From contig JAFZFN010000014.1 of assembly GCA_017555875.1 (NCBI GenBank), positions 175,701-239,700 of the forward strand: 64,000 bases of DNA. Reading direction: 5' to 3'. Below are positions 8,276 to 16,719 of this stretch, piece after piece. A program made the translations under genes and the position numbers. This DNA is from Bacteroidaceae bacterium (GTDB lineage: Bacteria; Bacteroidota; Bacteroidia; Bacteroidales; Bacteroidaceae). Every line of letters begins with the position of its first letter. Positions within the stretch are counted from its first letter, which is position 1. The notes below the pieces were generated by a model that was not told where the DNA came from, did no database searches, and saw nothing but the letters and a program-made list of their open reading frames with translations.

Positions 8276-9424
8276 ATGAGAAAACTAATCACATTGGCCC
8301 TGCTGGCGATAGCAACCTGGAGCACAGCACAAGAAAGAAAGTTTGTCATCAGAGGCGAGATGAGCAGCCCCGTCCTATGCTATAGTGACGAGACCATCAA
8401 GGAGGTTCGCCTCGACCATCTCGTAGACGGACAACCCGTCGTGGTGGCTACAGTGCCCGTCGAGGATGGTAAGTTTGTCATTGAAGGCATAGCCCCCGAG
8501 ACATTGGGATTGTACAATATCACTGGATTCGATAACGGCAGCATACAGGTGTTCGTCGAAGAGGGTGAAATCAAGGTGGGTCCCTTCGATGCTGCCTACC
8601 CTGTGGGAGCCAAGGTGGGAGGTACGCCTAGCAATGACATCTATCAGGCTTACCTCGACCTTAACAGCCAATGCATCAAAGAGGCCAAAGCACGCATGAA
8701 AGCCGCGCAGGCTGTTATCCCTGATGAGGTAAAAGGCGACCCTGTGAAAGAGATGGAGTATACGTCACCCACATTCTATGTCAACAACATCCACTTCAAG
8801 GTGGCCTTCATGGACTTCATCTACCAGCACCTCGACTCACCTGTGGCGCTCTACATCATCAAGTTTGCCATGATGCCCACATTCACTACTGACGTGATAC
8901 AGACCTTCCTCGACGCTGTACCATACGAACTGCGGAAATTCCCTATATACAAGGAGTTGATCAACGAGGTGAGAGCTGCCAACTTGAAGGTGGGTTCAGA
9001 GGCTCCCGATATCAGTGGACTCACACCCGAGGGACAGGAGGTCACATTGTCTGACTTCAGAGGTAAGTATGTGTTCATCGACTTCTGGGCAAGCTGGTGC
9101 GCACCCTGCCGTCGTGAGATACCCCACTTGAAGGAGGCTTTAGCTTACTCGGACAACAGCGACAGACTCATCGTGCTGAGCTACTCTATCGACAGCAAGC
9201 GGGCCGACTGGGTGAACTGTATCGCCAAGAACCAACTTACTCACAAGAACTGGGTACACATCTCTACACTAAAGGGGTGGAACAGCGAGGGTGCACAGCT
9301 CTTCAGTGTCAAAGGAGTACCCTTCACCGCACTCATTGATCCCGAAGGCAACGTCGTGGCATTCGGACTCAGAGGCGAAGAGATGGTAAAGAGACTCAAG
9401 AACATCGTAGACGGAAAGGAATAA
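8276..9424 (+). CDS. TlpA-family thiol-disulfide oxidoreductase with DUF4369 domain (copy 2)
   Basis: Second of three tandem TlpA-like proteins, 382 aa from ATG 8276. The start was chosen because MRKLITLALLAIATWSTAQ is a clean signal peptide; the in-frame TTG at 8252 adds residues with no such role. The N-terminal half resembles DUF4369 and the C-terminal half is a thioredoxin domain with FWASWCAPC (Cys275, Cys278) and GVPFTALID (cis-proline loop). The CAPC redox pair differs from copy 1's CGPC, suggesting a different redox potential or partner. It is 70 bases downstream of copy 1 and likely in the same transcript. Confidence 0.9.
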   Translation: MRKLITLALLAIATWSTAQERKFVIRGEMSSPVLCYSDETIKEVRLDHLVDGQPVVVATVPVEDGKFVIEGIAPETLGLYNITGFDNGSIQVFVEEGEIKVGPFDAAYPVGAKVGGTPSNDIYQAYLDLNSQCIKEAKARMKAAQAVIPDEVKGDPVKEMEYTSPTFYVNNIHFKVAFMDFIYQHLDSPVALYIIKFAMMPTFTTDVIQTFLDAVPYELRKFPIYKELINEVRAANLKVGSEAPDISGLTPEGQEVTLSDFRGKYVFIDFWASWCAPCRREIPHLKEALAYSDNSDRLIVLSYSIDSKRADWVNCIAKNQLTHKNWVHISTLKGWNSEGAQLFSVKGVPFTALIDPEGNVVAFGLRGEEMVKRLKNIVDGKE

Positions 9425-9448
9425 CCCACAATAAAAATCGACACACCT

Positions 9449-10627
9449 ATGCGCAACAAGATAATAACAGCAATCGCAGCAATTGCCTGCACCATGGCGA
9501 TGAATGCACAAGAGACCTGCGTCATCAATGGCCACATCGACAATTGCAAGCTGGCCGATGGCAAGAAGATAAAGGAGGTATATCTTACCTACACCAATGA
9601 GTTTGGCCATGTCGCTACTGTGGCCAAAGCTAAGGTGAAGAAGGGAAACTATACTCTTAAATGCGAACTTGCATCAGATGCTCCCGTCGAACGATACACC
9701 ATAAGTGGATTTGGCGAAGGGCAGGGCATAAGCCTTTTTGTGGAACCAGGTGAGGTGATTGTGAGCACAGAGACTGCCACACAACCTGAACAGAGTACCA
9801 TAGCGGGCACACCCACTAACGACACCTATGCAGCCTACGAGAGCATTGCCGTCGATGCACAGAAAGAAGTGGAGCGACAACTGGCAGAACTGGTAGCACT
9901 TCATGGTGAGGCGTGGCTCGAAAGCCCTGAAGGCAAGCAGGAAGCAAAGCGCATCAAGGCTAAGGAGAGCATCAAGAGTGAAGCCGAAGCACTGCGTTTC
10001 CTCATCGACCACAATGCTTCGCCCATGACACCTTGGGTCGTAGAGCATTCACTATTCCCCAAACTCAGTGCTGCCTATGCCGAACAGATGACCAAGGCCA
10101 TGGCTACATCGCTGCATAATCACCCCTACTACCACTCATTGCGCAATGCCATGCTGGCCAGCACACTGAAGGTGGGCAGTGAGGCTCCTGATGCTACATT
10201 GATGCTTCATGACGGCGAATCTCGTCATCTCAGTGACTATCGTGGCAAGCACGTGATACTCAATTTCTGGAGCGACGAAGAACAGGCTGCAGCGATGATG
10301 GCGGAGCTGAAGAATGTCTATGAGATAACCCGCGAAAAGGGCGATGAGTTTGTCATTATCAGCGTATCGCTTGAGAATGATAAGAATGTAGTGGCTGCTG
10401 CAGTGAACCACCTCGGCGTAGACCTGGAAGGATGGATACATTCTTGTGATGGTGCGGGTGTGAGCTCTCCTACAGCTAAGCGCTACAATGTAGACAAGAC
10501 GCCACGTATCATCCTCATCGAACCTGAAGGACATGCCGTATCGCTTGATATGGAGATAGACGAACTCGGCATGCGTGTTGAGCAAATCCTTTCGGGCGAT
10601 CTCTATTATCTGGATATGGAGAAATAG
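9449..10627 (+). CDS. TlpA-like protein lacking the CXXC active site (copy 3)
   Basis: Third tandem paralogue, 392 aa, with signal peptide (MRNKIITAIAAIACTMAMNAQ), DUF4369-like N-terminal half and thioredoxin-like C-terminal half. Where copies 1 and 2 have FWASWCxPC this protein reads NFWSDEEQAAA, so both redox cysteines are gone, while the surrounding fold (LSDYRGKHVILNFW, KTPRIILIEPEG) is kept. It cannot act as a classical oxidoreductase and is better read as a binding or chaperone derivative, or a protein losing function. The frame is intact and a strong terminator follows, so it is not an obvious pseudogene. Confidence 0.85.
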   Translation: MRNKIITAIAAIACTMAMNAQETCVINGHIDNCKLADGKKIKEVYLTYTNEFGHVATVAKAKVKKGNYTLKCELASDAPVERYTISGFGEGQGISLFVEPGEVIVSTETATQPEQSTIAGTPTNDTYAAYESIAVDAQKEVERQLAELVALHGEAWLESPEGKQEAKRIKAKESIKSEAEALRFLIDHNASPMTPWVVEHSLFPKLSAAYAEQMTKAMATSLHNHPYYHSLRNAMLASTLKVGSEAPDATLMLHDGESRHLSDYRGKHVILNFWSDEEQAAAMMAELKNVYEITREKGDEFVIISVSLENDKNVVAAAVNHLGVDLEGWIHSCDGAGVSSPTAKRYNVDKTPRIILIEPEGHAVSLDMEIDELGMRVEQILSGDLYYLDMEK

Positions 10628-10660
10628 TAGGCTCTTCAGAGACTCAGTTAAGTTAACAAT

Positions 10661-10693
10661 ACAGGCCTTCAAACTTAAAGTTTGAGGGCCTGT
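10661..10693. terminator. Terminator closing the lipoprotein-TlpA operon
   Basis: Near-perfect 33-bp palindrome: ACAGGCC..CAAACTT paired with AAGTTTG..GGCCTGT. No long T-run, but the position after the last gene fits. Confidence 0.65.
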
Positions 10694-10806
10694 ATTATAT
10701 GCTTAAGAATATCATTGAATAATGCTCTTCTCTTGATATTCGTTGAGTGTGGTTATCAATTGCTATTGATCTTGTGAGTTGCGCAATCAGCAATGCCATC
10801 AGGTCA

Positions 10807-12834
10807 TCACTTCTTCAACTCGGGATAACTGATACGAGCATGATACATGGTGCGCAACTTCTCCTTGAACACTGCCTTGATGTCTGATATGTCCTTGAAT
10901 GTGATGGGGCACGCAGCATAGTTTCCTTCTGAAACTTGGCCATCTATGATGCGATCTACGAGGTTGGCAATCTTCTCCTCGGTGTACTCGGGTAAGCTGC
11001 GTGAGGCAGCCTCCACAGCATCAGCCATCATGAGAATCGCTGTCTCCATAGAGTGTGGTGCCGGACCAGGATAGGTGAAGAGGCTCTCGTCGACCTCTTC
11101 GCCTGGATGCTCATTTTTGTATGATATATAGAAATACTTGGCCTTGCTGCATCCATGGTGGGTGCGGATGAAGTCCTTGATAGCCTCGGGCAAATGATGT
11201 TTCTCTGCTAAGCGAAGTCCGGCATTCACATGATTGATGATAATCTGTGCGCTCTTCTCATAGGGAAGACAAGCATGCGGATTGGTAGTGCCTTGATTCT
11301 CCGTGAAGAATATGGGATTCTCGATCTTTCCTATGTCGTGATACATCGCTCCTGTGCGGACCAAGAGGCTGCTGGCACCAATCTTGTTGGCTGCAGCTGC
11401 TGCAAGATTGGATACTTGGATGGAGTGCTGGAAGGTGCCTGGGGCCTCCTCAGAGAGTTGGCGCAAGAGCTTGATGTTGAAGTTGGAAAGCTCCATTAAC
11501 GTCACGTCAGAGGTGAAGCGGAACAGCTTTTCATAAAGCAACATCAGGGGATAGGTGAAGAGCAACAACACTCCATTGAGTAAGAAATGTGCAAAGATAC
11601 CCCGATTGAAGGCTATGAGCGAACTCTTATTGATGAGTTCGTAGCCAAAATAGACGAAGCAGTAGGACAAGATTGCTACTAATGCTACACGGAATATCTG
11701 TGAACGCTCGGTGAGCTCAGTAAGTGAGTATATGGCAGCTATGCCGGCTGTGAGTTGTAACAGAACAAACACGAAGGGGTCGGGGACGAAAATCGAACAC
11801 ACCAAAGTAATCACCAGATGAGTCATAAAAGCGGTGCGAGCATCAAGAAAGACACTCACCATGACTGGCGCCATGGCAAAGGGAATAATCATCAGCGCAC
11901 CTCCATTTGTCACAATTCCCGCCGCTGCAAGGGGGAATATTACTAGCTGTGTGGCCAAGAAAAGCAGTTTGTTGCGTTCATACAGATAGCTGCGGCGATA
12001 GTTGATGAGGTACATCACAAATGCGCCAATGAGTAGAACTACAAGCAGGACTTGTCCGATGAGCGTCATCTGTATGCCTTGCTCATCGATGCGTTTGTTG
12101 AGTTCGTTGCGATACGACACCAAGGCCTGGTAAATCTCCTCATCCACCATCTCTCCACTACCTATAATCTTTTGTCCCTTGAGGACTACACCACTATTGG
12201 GAGATATTGCATTGAGGGCTTCGCGTCGTGCTGCTTCCGACTTGATAGCATCGTAACGTATGTTGGGGACAATGTAGTCGTTGAGGTTACTGTTTCGCAG
12301 AGCATAACGCCCCCAATGGGTGGTGTCGATGGACATAAGGCTCTCGTAGGCTTGCTGCACGGTGTATAGCTCCTCCACCTTGAAGGGCTTGGCTCGATGC
12401 TGTTCGATGAGCATGATAGTGCCTATGCTGTCGGCATTGAGGCGGGACAGGTCGTTGCTGCTGATAATGCCATTGCTGTATATCTTCTGCAATTGGTCCG
12501 TGATCTTCTGCTGCAATCTAGTGCTGACGATATAGTGCAACTCACGGTTATAGAAGGCCGAGAATGAGTCCACAGCGGCTACGCCTATAGCATACTCCTT
12601 TGCGTAATAGGGGCGTTGGGCTGCCAATACCTGTGCTCGCTCACGCTCCAACGCGTCTTCGCTCTTGGTAACGGCAAAGTCGAATGGGGCCGTCAGTTGT
12701 TCATAACGCCAAGGTTTACCTTCTGTAAAATCAATATTGACAGCTTTTTCGCGAGGAAGGAAAAAGCTGATTGTTGTCACAACAGCAACAAATACTGTTG
12801 CAATGAATAGACGCTGTTTGGTGGCAGGTTTCAT
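10807..12834 (-). CDS. pgpH: 7TM-HD family cyclic-di-AMP phosphodiesterase (PgpH-like)
   Basis: Inner-membrane phosphodiesterase of the 7TMR-HD family, known in other bacteria to hydrolyse cyclic di-AMP. The 675-aa protein has one N-terminal membrane segment (about 9-26), a long extracytoplasmic domain (about 30-265), about seven membrane helices (270-450), and a cytoplasmic HD domain with FQHSIQVSNLA, MYHDIGKIENP (the HD metal pair), THHG and MMADAVEAASR. Length and order match the family. A TACCTTGC element about 40 bases upstream may be the promoter. The neighbour downstream of its promoter side is the RNase III gene, also leftward, 116 bases away. Confidence 0.93.
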   Translation of the reverse strand: MKPATKQRLFIATVFVAVVTTISFFLPREKAVNIDFTEGKPWRYEQLTAPFDFAVTKSEDALERERAQVLAAQRPYYAKEYAIGVAAVDSFSAFYNRELHYIVSTRLQQKITDQLQKIYSNGIISSNDLSRLNADSIGTIMLIEQHRAKPFKVEELYTVQQAYESLMSIDTTHWGRYALRNSNLNDYIVPNIRYDAIKSEAARREALNAISPNSGVVLKGQKIIGSGEMVDEEIYQALVSYRNELNKRIDEQGIQMTLIGQVLLVVLLIGAFVMYLINYRRSYLYERNKLLFLATQLVIFPLAAAGIVTNGGALMIIPFAMAPVMVSVFLDARTAFMTHLVITLVCSIFVPDPFVFVLLQLTAGIAAIYSLTELTERSQIFRVALVAILSYCFVYFGYELINKSSLIAFNRGIFAHFLLNGVLLLFTYPLMLLYEKLFRFTSDVTLMELSNFNIKLLRQLSEEAPGTFQHSIQVSNLAAAAANKIGASSLLVRTGAMYHDIGKIENPIFFTENQGTTNPHACLPYEKSAQIIINHVNAGLRLAEKHHLPEAIKDFIRTHHGCSKAKYFYISYKNEHPGEEVDESLFTYPGPAPHSMETAILMMADAVEAASRSLPEYTEEKIANLVDRIIDGQVSEGNYAACPITFKDISDIKAVFKEKLRTMYHARISYPELKK

Positions 12835-12950
12835 AGGCTATATGCTTGCAGTCAGATATGATGGTGCAAGGTACAAAAAAACTTTGAATGCTCCTAACTA
12901 ATCTCGCAATAAAAAATCTTAATCAGGTAGGTACCATTTTATCCGAGGGA

Positions 12951-13844
12951 TTACTCTTCCGAGGATGTTGATGGAGAATTGACGTTCACATCGACCGATT
13001 CGGGCAGTATTTCGCTTGACTGTTCATCCACTGCGGTCGTCTCTTTGGGTGTGGTGTCTGCAGCCGTCAGTCTGGCCTCGTGTTGAGCGACAGCGTTCTT
13101 GTATAGTTCGCTCTTTTTGCGGATATGTCGTAAGGCTTCCTTAGCTGCCAATTGCTGGCTCTCCTTCTTGGAGTATCCGAAGCCTATACCAAACTCGAGC
13201 CCTTCGATGCAGACTCTAGTGCGAAATGTTGGGCTATTAGTGCCGACGGTGTTTTCTCCCACCAATTCAAAGTCTACCTTGTATTGTGTTTTCTGACTCC
13301 ACTCTATGAGTTTACTTTTATGATTGTCATCCTCCTTGGACACCTTGTCAAGGTTGATATATTTCCCCATTAGCTGTTTGTCGAAGAAACGATAACAGTG
13401 GGAATAACCACGATCGAGGTATATGGCTCCCACGAAAGCTTCGAAGGCGTTGCCCGAGATGAAGCTGTTGTGAGTGCGATTGATGTGGGTTGACTGTACC
13501 AGTTCCACCAATCCGGTCTCTTTGGCCAATCGGTTGAGGCTGCTGCGCTGCACAATCTTGCTACGCATGGAGGTGAGGAATCCCTCCTTTTTCTTAGGGA
13601 AATAGTGGTAGAGTATGTCGCTCACCACGGTTTCGATAACAGCGTCTCCAAGATATTCGAGGCGTTCGTTGTCCTTCTTTTGATCTTGAGGACGATGGTG
13701 GTTGAGCGAACGATGCATCAGTGCCTCTCGGTATATCTCTATATTCCGTGGATAGAATCCCATGATGCGTCGCAAACTGCGTGCAAGGCCTTTGTCGGGA
13801 CACGCAAGATAGTGGAGGAAATCTGTAAGTCTGCTTAGTGGCAC
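12951..13844 (-). CDS. rnc: Ribonuclease III
   Basis: Endonuclease cleaving double-stranded RNA in rRNA and mRNA processing. The 297-aa protein contains the RNase III signature NERLEYLGDAVIETVVSDILY (about residues 59-79), a second acidic pair at FEAFVGAIYLD, and a C-terminal double-stranded-RNA-binding domain (about 175-245), then an acidic, serine- and threonine-rich tail of about 50 residues that looks disordered. I take GTG at 13844 because homologues begin about 25 residues before the GFYP motif; an internal ATG exists but would shorten the N-terminus. In related genomes fabF normally lies between acpP and rnc; it is absent here. Confidence 0.92.
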   Translation of the reverse strand: MPLSRLTDFLHYLACPDKGLARSLRRIMGFYPRNIEIYREALMHRSLNHHRPQDQKKDNERLEYLGDAVIETVVSDILYHYFPKKKEGFLTSMRSKIVQRSSLNRLAKETGLVELVQSTHINRTHNSFISGNAFEAFVGAIYLDRGYSHCYRFFDKQLMGKYINLDKVSKEDDNHKSKLIEWSQKTQYKVDFELVGENTVGTNSPTFRTRVCIEGLEFGIGFGYSKKESQQLAAKEALRHIRKKSELYKNAVAQHEARLTAADTTPKETTAVDEQSSEILPESVDVNVNSPSTSSEE

Positions 13845-13871
13845 AATAGGTAGGTATTAACAGTATAACAA

Positions 13872-13917
13872 CAAAAAAGCCGTGTAATCGGAAAACTCCG
13901 ATTACTACGACTTTTTA
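13872..13917 (-). terminator. Terminator of acpP
   Basis: Arms 13879-13891 and 13898-13911 (GTCGTAGTAATCGG / CCGATTACACGGC) with T-rich flanks on both sides, so it could work in either direction. Confidence 0.8.
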
Positions 13918-13944
13918 TTTTATGATACTATCTGTGTATCGTAA

Positions 13945-14181
13945 TTACTTCGCGTTGTTAGCGATGTAGTCGATAGCATCCTGTACGGTAGAGATGTTCT
14001 CAACCTGGTCATCGGGAATTGACATGCCAAACTCCTTCTCCAACTCCATGATTAACTCTACTGTATCCAAAGAATCTGCGCCGAGGTCGTTAGTGAAACT
14101 TGCATTGGGGGTTACCTCTGACTCGTCTACGCCAAGCTTATCAACGATAATAGCTTTTACTCTTGCTTCAATTTCTGACAT
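13945..14181 (-). CDS. acpP: Acyl carrier protein
   Basis: Small acidic carrier of fatty-acyl chains in lipid synthesis. The 78-aa protein matches the family length and has the DSL phosphopantetheine attachment site ([11 protein letters not shown], serine near residue 37). A weak promoter-like TTCCTTTG lies on the minus strand at 14223-14230. The gene has its own terminator directly downstream, so it is transcribed apart from rnc. The usual neighbour fabF (ketoacyl-ACP synthase) is missing. Confidence 0.97.
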   Translation of the reverse strand: MSEIEARVKAIIVDKLGVDESEVTPNASFTNDLGADSLDTVELIMELEKEFGMSIPDDQVENISTVQDAIDYIANNAK

Positions 14182-14337
14182 AATAGTAATGTTTTAAATG
14201 AATAAATATACTTAAAGCGATGCAAAGGAAATAAACTTTCTCTTTCTCTCCAAATATTTTGTCACTTTTCGCCACAAAACAGACGTTTTTTGGTCACTGG
14301 GACGAATAGAAGAGGTAATAGGTAAGGAAAACGGCAC

Positions 14338-14515
14338 TACCTTTAGCTCTTCCAGAACAGCAGTTGAGCTGTGCTTCGGAAAACAACGATTAAATATTCG
14401 TGTTGTTTCGCTCGGCTTGCACTTATTTTAAGCCAATTCTTGCAGGTCGAAGGTAGGCTGAATCTCAGAAAACTGCAAAAACATTTGCATTTTCGCTCAG
14501 TTTACACTACCTTTG
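14338..14515 (+). repeat. Tandem promoter-module array upstream of rpsO
   Basis: The -7-like elements start at 14338 (TACCTTTA), 14423 (degenerate, TTATTTTA) and 14508 (TACCTTTG), i.e. two steps of 85 bp. Each is preceded by a TTTCGCTC or similar stretch, and a GAAGGTAGGCTGAATCTCAG segment follows the middle copy. This accounts for most of the 14182-14558 gap. Confidence 0.65.
14508..14515 (+). promoter_or_regulatory. Promoter of rpsO
   Basis: TACCTTTG with TTTG at 14484-14487, spacing 20 bases; 44 bases before the start codon. Confidence 0.8.
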
Positions 14516-14558
14516 CACCCGCAAATGCAAAAATATCAATTTTTTAATTTTTAAACCT

Positions 14559-14828
14559 ATGTATTTAAACGCTGAGAAAAAGCAAGAAATCTTTGGACAG
14601 TACGGAAAGTCTAACACTGACACTGGCTCACCCGAAGCTCAGGTGGCATTGTTTTCATACCGTATTTCCCACTTGACGGAGCACTTGAAAAAGAACCGTA
14701 AAGATTATAGTACAGCAAGAGCATTGACCAAGTTGGTAGGTAAGCGTCGCGCCCTCCTCGACTACTTGAAGGATCGTGACATCGAGCGTTACCGCGCTAT
14801 CGTTAAGGCTCTCGGATTGCGTAAGTAA
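14559..14828 (+). CDS. rpsO: 30S ribosomal protein S15
   Basis: Primary 16S rRNA-binding protein of the small subunit. The 89-aa protein has the family's length and motifs: DTGSPEAQVALFSYRISHLTEHL (about 21-43), KDYSTARALTKLVGKRRALLDYL and a basic C-terminus. It is a single gene between its own strong promoter and terminator. S15 represses its own translation through leader RNA in other bacteria; I cannot see whether that happens here. Confidence 0.98.
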   Translation: MYLNAEKKQEIFGQYGKSNTDTGSPEAQVALFSYRISHLTEHLKKNRKDYSTARALTKLVGKRRALLDYLKDRDIERYRAIVKALGLRK

Positions 14829-14848
14829 TCCTCTACTAAAACGAGAAA

Positions 14849-14890
14849 AGATAGAAGGCTACACATTTGTGTGGCCTTCTATCTTTTTTT
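14849..14890 (+). terminator. Terminator of rpsO
   Basis: AGATAGAAGGC (14849-14859) pairs with GCCTTCTATCT (14874-14884), followed by a run of T. Confidence 0.9.
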
Positions 14891-14958
14891 TGTATATCCC
14901 TACTATGGTTGTATATCCCCATTACAATATAATAAGGTGTAATCTGTCAGAATGGATG

Positions 14959-15471
14959 TTACTCCCATTCTACCCACCAGTTGGGTTCACCAGGTTTGCG
15001 GATAGGTTTCCCTATGTGAACTCCTACCTTGGTTATTCCCTTGAGGGGTGAGCGGTCGAGTTGATGAGTGAGAACAATCGTGGCGGGTAGCGTGTCGCAG
15101 AAAGCAAGGTTACCTAGTGGTAGGAGGTAGTCACACCGATTTCCTATCCCTTGCTTCGAGTCGCATGCCGTGAGATCAAAGTTGCTCTGCTCATGATAAA
15201 GCGATATCGAGTCTTGCTTGATGGTCACATCGAGGGCGATGTTTGCATATTCATATCCTTCGGTAAGAAGCAGTAGTGCGACACCATGTTTCTCGCACGT
15301 CCCTAGAGGCGGGACGACATAGCTGATTGTGTCGGTAGATGTCCATCCCTCTTGTCCGACCGAGACGAAGCCGAGATGGTGCGTCTCGGAGAGACACCCG
15401 CACAACATTGCCATCAGGATGACCACGAGCATCTTCCGCGTTGGCTGCAGCGCTTTATCCTTGTTTTTCAT
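14959..15471 (-). CDS. gldH: GldH-family gliding motility lipoprotein
   Basis: Outer-membrane-pathway lipoprotein associated in Bacteroidetes with gliding and the type IX secretion machinery, but also kept in non-gliding species. From ATG 15471 the 170-aa protein has a membrane-targeting N-terminus (MLVVILMAMLCGC, lipid-modified Cys probably residue 26), then the GldH-like body rich in beta strands (LPLGNLAFCDTLPATIVL) and a terminal PNWWVEW typical of the family. The start overlaps the 3' end of the RicT-like gene by 17 bases, so they are coupled. The longer in-frame N-terminus reads antisense-like lysine/arginine sequence and was rejected. Confidence 0.85.
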   Translation of the reverse strand: MKNKDKALQPTRKMLVVILMAMLCGCLSETHHLGFVSVGQEGWTSTDTISYVVPPLGTCEKHGVALLLLTEGYEYANIALDVTIKQDSISLYHEQSNFDLTACDSKQGIGNRCDYLLPLGNLAFCDTLPATIVLTHQLDRSPLKGITKVGVHIGKPIRKPGEPNWWVEWE

Positions 15472-16603
15472 TGTTTCCTGACGGGCGTTTAGGATCTCTG
15501 TTGGGGTTACCACCTTTGCCGGCAGGCTTTTTCTTCTTTTTCTTCTTCTTGGCGCTATCAAAGCGAGTCACGCTATCTTGGTCGAGCAAGTCTACTCGTT
15601 TGGGCTCACGCTGCACGTTGTCACCATCGAGAGATTCAGGCTTGACTCCCTTCTTATTGAGGCCAATAACCTCAAATGCTCGTTTGGTGCTGATCGTGAT
15701 AAGGTTGGCTGCAAAGTTTTTGTCTGTAGAGTAGGTGATCGCCTGTGCAAGTATGTCGGACTTGAAGTGATAGTACGTGTTGTCCATCGTCTCCAATGTA
15801 ATATCTCGCGCAGGGAACCGCTTCATGGCCTCCACATAGACATCTACCTCATAGTTCATGCAGCATTTCAGCTTGGCGCACTGTCCTGCCAGCTTCTGCG
15901 GATTCATGGAGATGTCCTGGAAACGTGCTGCTCCTGTCGACACGGAATTGAAGCTTGTCATCCAAGTGGCACAGCAGAGCTCACGTCCGCAGGGACCGAT
16001 GCCCCCGATGCGTCCTGCTTCTTGGCGTGCGCCAATCTGCTTCATCTCGATGCGCACCTTAAACACCTCTGCCAGCACCTTGATGAGCTGGCGAAAGTCG
16101 ACACGTCCGTCAGCGATGTAGTAGAAAATGGCTTTATTGCCATCGCCCTGATATTCCACGTCGCCAATTTTCATGTTTAGCCCAAGGTCTTTGGCGATTT
16201 GTCGCGAACGTATCATTGTGTCTTGCTCCTTGGCCTTGGCTTCATAGAATTTTTCCATGTCCACCTCGCGTGCCTTGCGATATACTCGTCGCACCTCTGC
16301 GTCGCTCTTGATGCGTGCCTTCTTCATTTGCAGCAATACGAGGCTTCCCGTGAGGGTCACAGTGCCTATGTCATGTCCAGGGCTGGCCTCTACCGCCACT
16401 ATATCATCCTTCTCGAGAGGGATCTTGTTGCTATTGAGGTAGTATCCCTTACGAGTATTCTTGAACTGCACCTCTACGTAATCGGTCTCGTCGATATTGC
16501 CTGGGACATCTGCCAACCAGTCGAAGACGTTGAGTTGCTTATCTTGTCGGCCACATCCTTTGCAGCTGATGCCGTCGCAGCCGTTGGTCTTGTATTCGCT
16601 CAT
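15455..16603 (-). CDS. PSP1 domain protein, RicT/YaaT homologue
   Basis: PSP1-domain protein. In Bacillus its homologue RicT (YaaT) works in a Fe-S-containing complex that affects RNA processing; the role in Bacteroidetes is unknown. The 382-aa protein begins with a cysteine cluster (GCDGISCKGCGR), has the PSP1 core with IGPCGRELCCATW (about 203-215) and QCAKLKCCMNYE (about 238-249), and ends in a lysine tract (nine consecutive Lys near residue 350) followed by a basic low-complexity tail. The cysteine motifs are those conserved in RicT. It lies between holB and gldH on the same strand, an arrangement conserved in Bacteroidales. Confidence 0.88.
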   Translation of the reverse strand: MSEYKTNGCDGISCKGCGRQDKQLNVFDWLADVPGNIDETDYVEVQFKNTRKGYYLNSNKIPLEKDDIVAVEASPGHDIGTVTLTGSLVLLQMKKARIKSDAEVRRVYRKAREVDMEKFYEAKAKEQDTMIRSRQIAKDLGLNMKIGDVEYQGDGNKAIFYYIADGRVDFRQLIKVLAEVFKVRIEMKQIGARQEAGRIGGIGPCGRELCCATWMTSFNSVSTGAARFQDISMNPQKLAGQCAKLKCCMNYEVDVYVEAMKRFPARDITLETMDNTYYHFKSDILAQAITYSTDKNFAANLITISTKRAFEVIGLNKKGVKPESLDGDNVQREPKRVDLLDQDSVTRFDSAKKKKKKKKPAGKGGNPNRDPKRPSGNNEKQG

Positions 16604-16719
16604 ACTGAGTTGTTGTATTTAGTTTGTTTCAGAGTTTGTGGAGTCTGGAGTTTTTTTGTCTTAACCGATTCTTGAAGAGACTCGTTACGACCAGTAACTC
16701 ACTACCAGAAACTCTCCTT

